A stretch of DNA of 64,000 nt from Lacrimispora defluvii (GTDB taxonomy: Bacteria; Bacillota; Clostridia; Lachnospirales; Lachnospiraceae). Each line of letters starts with the position of its first letter. Position 1 is the first letter of the stretch. The translations under genes were made by a program, and so were the position numbers. The notes below the pieces were generated by a model that saw only the letters and a list, made by a program, of their open reading frames with translations, did no database searches and was not told where the DNA came from. Positions 60,832 to 64,000 of the stretch are shown here, in pieces. The stretch covers positions 19,259-83,258 of the forward strand of contig JAAOXG010000028.1 in NCBI GenBank assembly GCA_013036995.1, in the 5' to 3' direction.

Positions 60832-61729
60832 CTAACTTGGATTTACCCTCTTTCCTTTCCAGAGCTTCCAAAGCCTTTAACTCCTCATCCGTGACCTGGG
60901 TTTTTTCCCTGCGTCGTCTGGGCTTAAACCTTAACTGTTCCACCTTGTATTCTCTGATTTCCTTTTCGTCCTTAATGGTAACCACAACCTTAACCAACTG
61001 CCTCAGAACACTGACGGAGTGAACCTCACCCTTTAAACCGTCATCTGTGGTCACAAAATCACCCACACCAGGAAGCTTGCTGTTAAGCTCTTCGTAGGTT
61101 TCTTCTTCATTCTTTAAGCAGCACATAAGCCTCCCGCACACGCCGGAAATCTTGGTTGGATTTAATGAAAGGTTCTGCTCCTTGGCCATCTTAATAGAAA
61201 CCGGTATAAACTCAGAAAGATAAGAGTGGCAGCACAGCGTTCTGCCGCAGATACCAACACCTCCCACAATCTTTGTCTCATCCCTGACACCTACCTGGCG
61301 CAGCTCAATCCTGGTTTTAAAAACAGAAGCCAGATCCTTAACCAGCTCTCTGAAATCAATTCTTCCATCTGCCGTAAAATAAAACAGCACCTTATTGTTA
61401 TCAAAGGTATATTCTGCATCAATCAGCTTCATCAAAAGACCGTGCTTTTTAATCTTTTCCTTGCAGATCTTAAATGCTTCCTTTTCCTTCTCATGGTTCT
61501 TTTTCTCTACTTCATCATCTGCCCTGGTAGCCATACGGATCACCGATTTCAAAGGCTGAACCACCTTATCATCTTCCACCTCACGAGCTCCCAGTACAAC
61601 GTAACCATACTCTATCCCTCTTGCTGTCTCTACTATTACATGATCCCCAGCCTTTACCTCCAGATTTACAGGATCAAAGTAATAGATTTTTCCTGCATTC
61701 CGGAATCTTACGCCAATAACATTTATCAT
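60821..61729 (-). CDS. ricT: PSP1-domain protein RicT (YaaT)
   Basis: 302 residues from ATG 61729 (AAGGAG upstream; a TTG one codon earlier is rejected). GVRFRNAGKIYYFDP at the start, then paired cysteine segments GICGRTLCCHSYL and GVCGRLMCCLKNEEE. RicT forms a complex with YlbF and YmcA that carries iron-sulfur clusters, aids RNase Y and promotes sporulation and biofilm in Bacillus. Directly after holB, as in many Firmicutes. A charged C-terminal extension of about 30 residues. Confidence 0.94.
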   Translation of the reverse strand: MINVIGVRFRNAGKIYYFDPVNLEVKAGDHVIVETARGIEYGYVVLGAREVEDDKVVQPLKSVIRMATRADDEVEKKNHEKEKEAFKICKEKIKKHGLLMKLIDAEYTFDNNKVLFYFTADGRIDFRELVKDLASVFKTRIELRQVGVRDETKIVGGVGICGRTLCCHSYLSEFIPVSIKMAKEQNLSLNPTKISGVCGRLMCCLKNEEETYEELNSKLPGVGDFVTTDDGLKGEVHSVSVLRQLVKVVVTIKDEKEIREYKVEQLRFKPRRRREKTQVTDEELKALEALERKEGKSKLDDN

Positions 61730-61732
61730 CAA

Positions 61733-62722
61733 TCAATTCTCCTTCATAACAAGCAGCATAAGCTCCATCGCCAGTTCCATATTTACATTGGCATTTAAAC
61801 GAACCCTTGCCTTATCTATGGCCTGCAGGATCAGCTCGATTCCCTCATAAGAGCTGGCAGCGCTCATCTCCTTCATTGTATTAAATTCTTCTTTAAAAAC
61901 AAGAAGATTGATATCCTGTGTTACTTTAAACATTAAAACATCCCGATACCACAGCTGCATAAAATCAAGACAGTCAGATAAATCCGGATCCTGTTCCTTC
62001 AGCTTTCTGATGTAATTTAAAAGTTCCATAATATCCATCTCTTTTAAATGCTTCAGCATATGGATTAATTCCATATACAGCGCCTGAAATTCTTCTGACG
62101 CAGCAAGATGAATGGCACGTCCCAAATTACCCCTGGCAAATGCTCCGTATACTTCCGCCCTGCTCTCACTAATCCCCATAGATCCTGTCAGATAAGAAGT
62201 AACAACAGAATCCTTTAACGGCTTTAATTTTAACTGCACGCACCTGGAAAGGATTGTGGGCAAAAATGCTTCCTGGTTGGTAGTAAGAAGCATAATAACT
62301 GCATAGGACGGAGGTTCCTCAATGGTCTTTAAAAGAGCATTCTGCGCCTGAACCGTCATTTTTTCCGCCTCATCAACGATATATATTTTATAGTAGCTGC
62401 TGTAAGGCCGTATCATAATCGTATCCTGTATCTGACTTCGGATGTCATCTACTCCGATACCTGCTGTTTTTTCATGTGTGACAAAAATAAGATCCGGATG
62501 ATTCCCGCTCATAACCTGTTTGCAGGCATGACACTGCATACACGGTTCACTCATACCTTTTTCACACAGCAAAGTCATGGCAAATGCGTTAGCCAGAGAT
62601 TTTCTTCCCATTCCCGCTTCTCCAGTTAGAATATAGGCATGGGATACATGATTTGATTCAATCGCCTTCTGCAAATGTTCTTTGATTCTCTCATGACCGA
62701 TAATATCGTGGAAACCTGGCAT
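61733..62722 (-). CDS. holB: DNA polymerase III delta' subunit
   Basis: 329 residues. AAA+ domain with P-loop GEAGMGRKS, where the usual catalytic Lys position is Arg, in line with delta' not hydrolysing ATP. Zinc module CEKGMSEPCMQCHACK, AEKMTVQAQNALLKTIEEPP and LSRC sensor. Part of the clamp loader. GGGAGG before ATG 62722; first gene of its operon. Confidence 0.94.
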   Translation of the reverse strand: MPGFHDIIGHERIKEHLQKAIESNHVSHAYILTGEAGMGRKSLANAFAMTLLCEKGMSEPCMQCHACKQVMSGNHPDLIFVTHEKTAGIGVDDIRSQIQDTIMIRPYSSYYKIYIVDEAEKMTVQAQNALLKTIEEPPSYAVIMLLTTNQEAFLPTILSRCVQLKLKPLKDSVVTSYLTGSMGISESRAEVYGAFARGNLGRAIHLAASEEFQALYMELIHMLKHLKEMDIMELLNYIRKLKEQDPDLSDCLDFMQLWYRDVLMFKVTQDINLLVFKEEFNTMKEMSAASSYEGIELILQAIDKARVRLNANVNMELAMELMLLVMKEN

Positions 62723-62779
62723 AGAGACACCTCCCTATCGCTGTTGTATGACCCGTTTTCATAAAAACCAGCCAGTATC

Positions 62780-62808
62780 ATTATAGCATAGAACGTTTTT
62801 CACCACAA
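62780..62808 (-). promoter_or_regulatory. Promoter of the holB-ricT operon
   Basis: Minus strand TTGTGG (62803-62808), a 17-base spacer, then TATAAT (62780-62785) preceded by TGC (extended -10). Confidence 0.7.
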
Positions 62809-62852
62809 GAAAGAAGTATTGGCAAATATTATCGTATCCAATTAAAATTACT

Positions 62853-63947
62853 TTATTTTATTCCTATGACTCCATTTAAGAAATTCTCCAGATTTTCTCC
62901 GTGGAAACAGTGACCGCCATCCCATATATCATGATAAATTACTTCCTCCTTACCATACAGACCATATGCCTTTTTGATCACATTCAGCTGTTCTAAAACG
63001 TTTTCCATTCCTCTGTATCCATTTAAATGATCAGAACGGGCGGACTGTACCATGAGAGGTCTTGGTGCCAGGAGTGCCCCAATGTCTCCCATATCCACAT
63101 GTTCCCAAAGATGAGGTACATAATTGCAGCTGCAATTGCCATTCAATCTTAAAAGAGAATCCGAATATCCATATAAGTATCCGCTGATTATCACAGTTTT
63201 AATCCTGTCATCCAAAGCAGATATCCAGAGTGTCTGCATCCCTCCGCCGGAAAACCCTACACAGCCAACAGATTCCTCATCCCATTCTCCCCGCTCCCAG
63301 ACATAATCAACCAGCCTCATTAAATCCCAGGTACACATGCCAATCACAGTCATGCCAAGGGGCTCTGCCATATGGGCAAGATGAAAACAGGTTGAGTTTA
63401 TAAATTCATTTTCCTCTTCCCCCTGCAGTGCAGCCTCCCTTCTCTCACCAAAGCCCCGGCAGTCCGGACAAAGAACTGCATAACCAAGCTTCGCCATCAT
63501 CAGACCATAATCATAATGAAACAGCTCAATTTTATCCGCAACTGCGGGAATTTCCCGCACTCCGGCAACCGAATATTTTCCTGCTCCCTGATGACCGGGA
63601 GGTGCCAGAAAGCATTTTAACTTTTCTTCCCCCGTCTTTGGCGGAATCAGTACATAAACCGGCATATACACTTCCGGTTCCACCTGAAGAAGAATCTTTT
63701 CACGTATAATACCGTCTTCAATTACCACCCGTTCCAGACACTGGGGATTTAACGGGCAATACTCCATGTTGGAAAGACCAATCAGTTTTTTTAACAGTTC
63801 TCTTGTTTCCTTCTTCCAATTTTCATATTCTGCTTTTGTTTCCGCACAGAACCTGTTTTTTCTGCCTTTCTCCTTCATTCTTTTTATCAGCTTCTCTTCG
63901 CAGGTATAAAACCTGGTGATTGGTATTGTCCTTTTCTTATTTTCCAT
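62853..63947 (-). CDS. Alpha/beta hydrolase, acetyl-esterase/dienelactone-hydrolase-like
   Basis: 364 residues. An N-terminal helical cap (1-70), then FLAPPGHQGAGKYS (oxyanion region), MMAKLGYAVLCPDCRGFGER, nucleophile Ser in VGFSGGGMQTLW (about 230), Asp in the RSDHLNG area and His in DGGHCFHGE. No signal peptide, so cytoplasmic. The family includes xylan and cephalosporin-type deacetylases; the substrate is unknown. ATG 63947, with AAAGGAT upstream. Stop lies 45 bases before the holB promoter. Confidence 0.88.
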   Translation of the reverse strand: MENKKRTIPITRFYTCEEKLIKRMKEKGRKNRFCAETKAEYENWKKETRELLKKLIGLSNMEYCPLNPQCLERVVIEDGIIREKILLQVEPEVYMPVYVLIPPKTGEEKLKCFLAPPGHQGAGKYSVAGVREIPAVADKIELFHYDYGLMMAKLGYAVLCPDCRGFGERREAALQGEEENEFINSTCFHLAHMAEPLGMTVIGMCTWDLMRLVDYVWERGEWDEESVGCVGFSGGGMQTLWISALDDRIKTVIISGYLYGYSDSLLRLNGNCSCNYVPHLWEHVDMGDIGALLAPRPLMVQSARSDHLNGYRGMENVLEQLNVIKKAYGLYGKEEVIYHDIWDGGHCFHGENLENFLNGVIGIK

Positions 63948-63987
63948 ATCTTATCCTTTCAATTATACATACGTCTAAAGTAAATAA

Positions 63988-64000
63988 GTGCCTTCGGCAC
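63988..64000 (-). terminator. Probable terminator of a gene beyond the window
   Basis: GTGCC-TTC-GGCAC at the window edge, followed on the minus strand by TTATTTACTTT. The stem may extend past the last base. Confidence 0.45.

Noticed and set aside
60397..60894. Long open frames on the plus strand opposite the methyltransferase, accC, ricT and oppA genes
   Set aside because: They lack ribosome-binding sites, have unnatural composition and lie fully inside well-identified genes.
61733..62722. HolB as an inactivated ATPase because of Arg in the P-loop
   Set aside because: The delta' subunit generally does not hydrolyse ATP, so this is normal for the family.

Overview
The window looks like chromosome from a spore-forming, low-GC Clostridia species, most likely Lachnospiraceae (a Lacrimispora/Enterocloster-like organism). 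Supporting signs are AT-rich intergenic DNA, near-consensus SigA promoters, strong GGAGG ribosome-binding sites, sporulation-linked genes (yyaC, spmA, ricT), a clostridial fab/acc cluster with fused accD-accA, and a family II pyrophosphatase with CBS domains. The genus is an inference from gene content. About 47 protein genes, one small intact ORF beside a decayed gene, and many promoters, terminators and dyads can be supported. I saw no rRNA, tRNA, CRISPR array or intact insertion sequence.

Layout. 1-7.5 kb (minus strand): an IclR regulator followed by an oligosaccharide-type ABC importer. It has two LplB/YtcP-like permeases, an unusually long 700-residue binding lipoprotein, its own MsmK/UgpC-like ATPase (cut by the window edge) and three unrecognised small membrane proteins. 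7.8-10.7 kb: an AAC(3)-like acetyltransferase, an AraC/GyrI-like regulator and a C45-type acyltransferase. 11.2-11.6 kb: a small intact gene and a decayed gene, probably remnants of a mobile element. 11.7-15.8 kb: a GT-C-like membrane protein and a BcsA-like GT2 synthase with a PilZ domain. 16.2-17.9 kb: a chemoreceptor. 18-23.8 kb: a complete oppABCDF importer. 24-26.8 kb: aroK, a flavin reductase and a pyrophosphatase.

27-38.3 kb: central carbon metabolism (glucokinase, transketolase, glucose-6-phosphate isomerase), mixed with cell-envelope and spore genes (DUF5711-like, MPN/LysM-like, YyaC, a coiled-coil membrane protein) and mtnN. 38.4-46.3 kb: a second chemoreceptor, then a hydroxyarylic acid decarboxylase operon of ubiD, a small zinc subunit, a DASS transporter, ubiX, an lpdD-like gene and a type I isopentenyl diphosphate isomerase. 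A divergent LysR regulator and a textbook T-N11-A dyad control it. 46.4-48 kb: a TSCPD protein and a secreted PL9-type pectate lyase.

48-59.2 kb: the type II fatty-acid synthesis operon fabH-acpP-fabK-fabD-fabG-fabF-accB-fabZ-accC-accDA, then a second FMN oxidoreductase and spmA. Two FabT-like palindromes (TTTGA-N3-TCAAA) lie at its promoters. 59.2-62.8 kb: holB, ricT, an N6-adenine methyltransferase and rsmI. 62.8-63.9 kb: an alpha/beta hydrolase.

The most interesting points are the idi gene at the end of the ubiD/ubiX operon (a possible dedicated dimethylallyl supply for prenylated FMN), the ABC importer with three accessory membrane proteins, the PilZ-controlled synthase/GT-C pair, and the two FabT-like operators with no regulator gene nearby.
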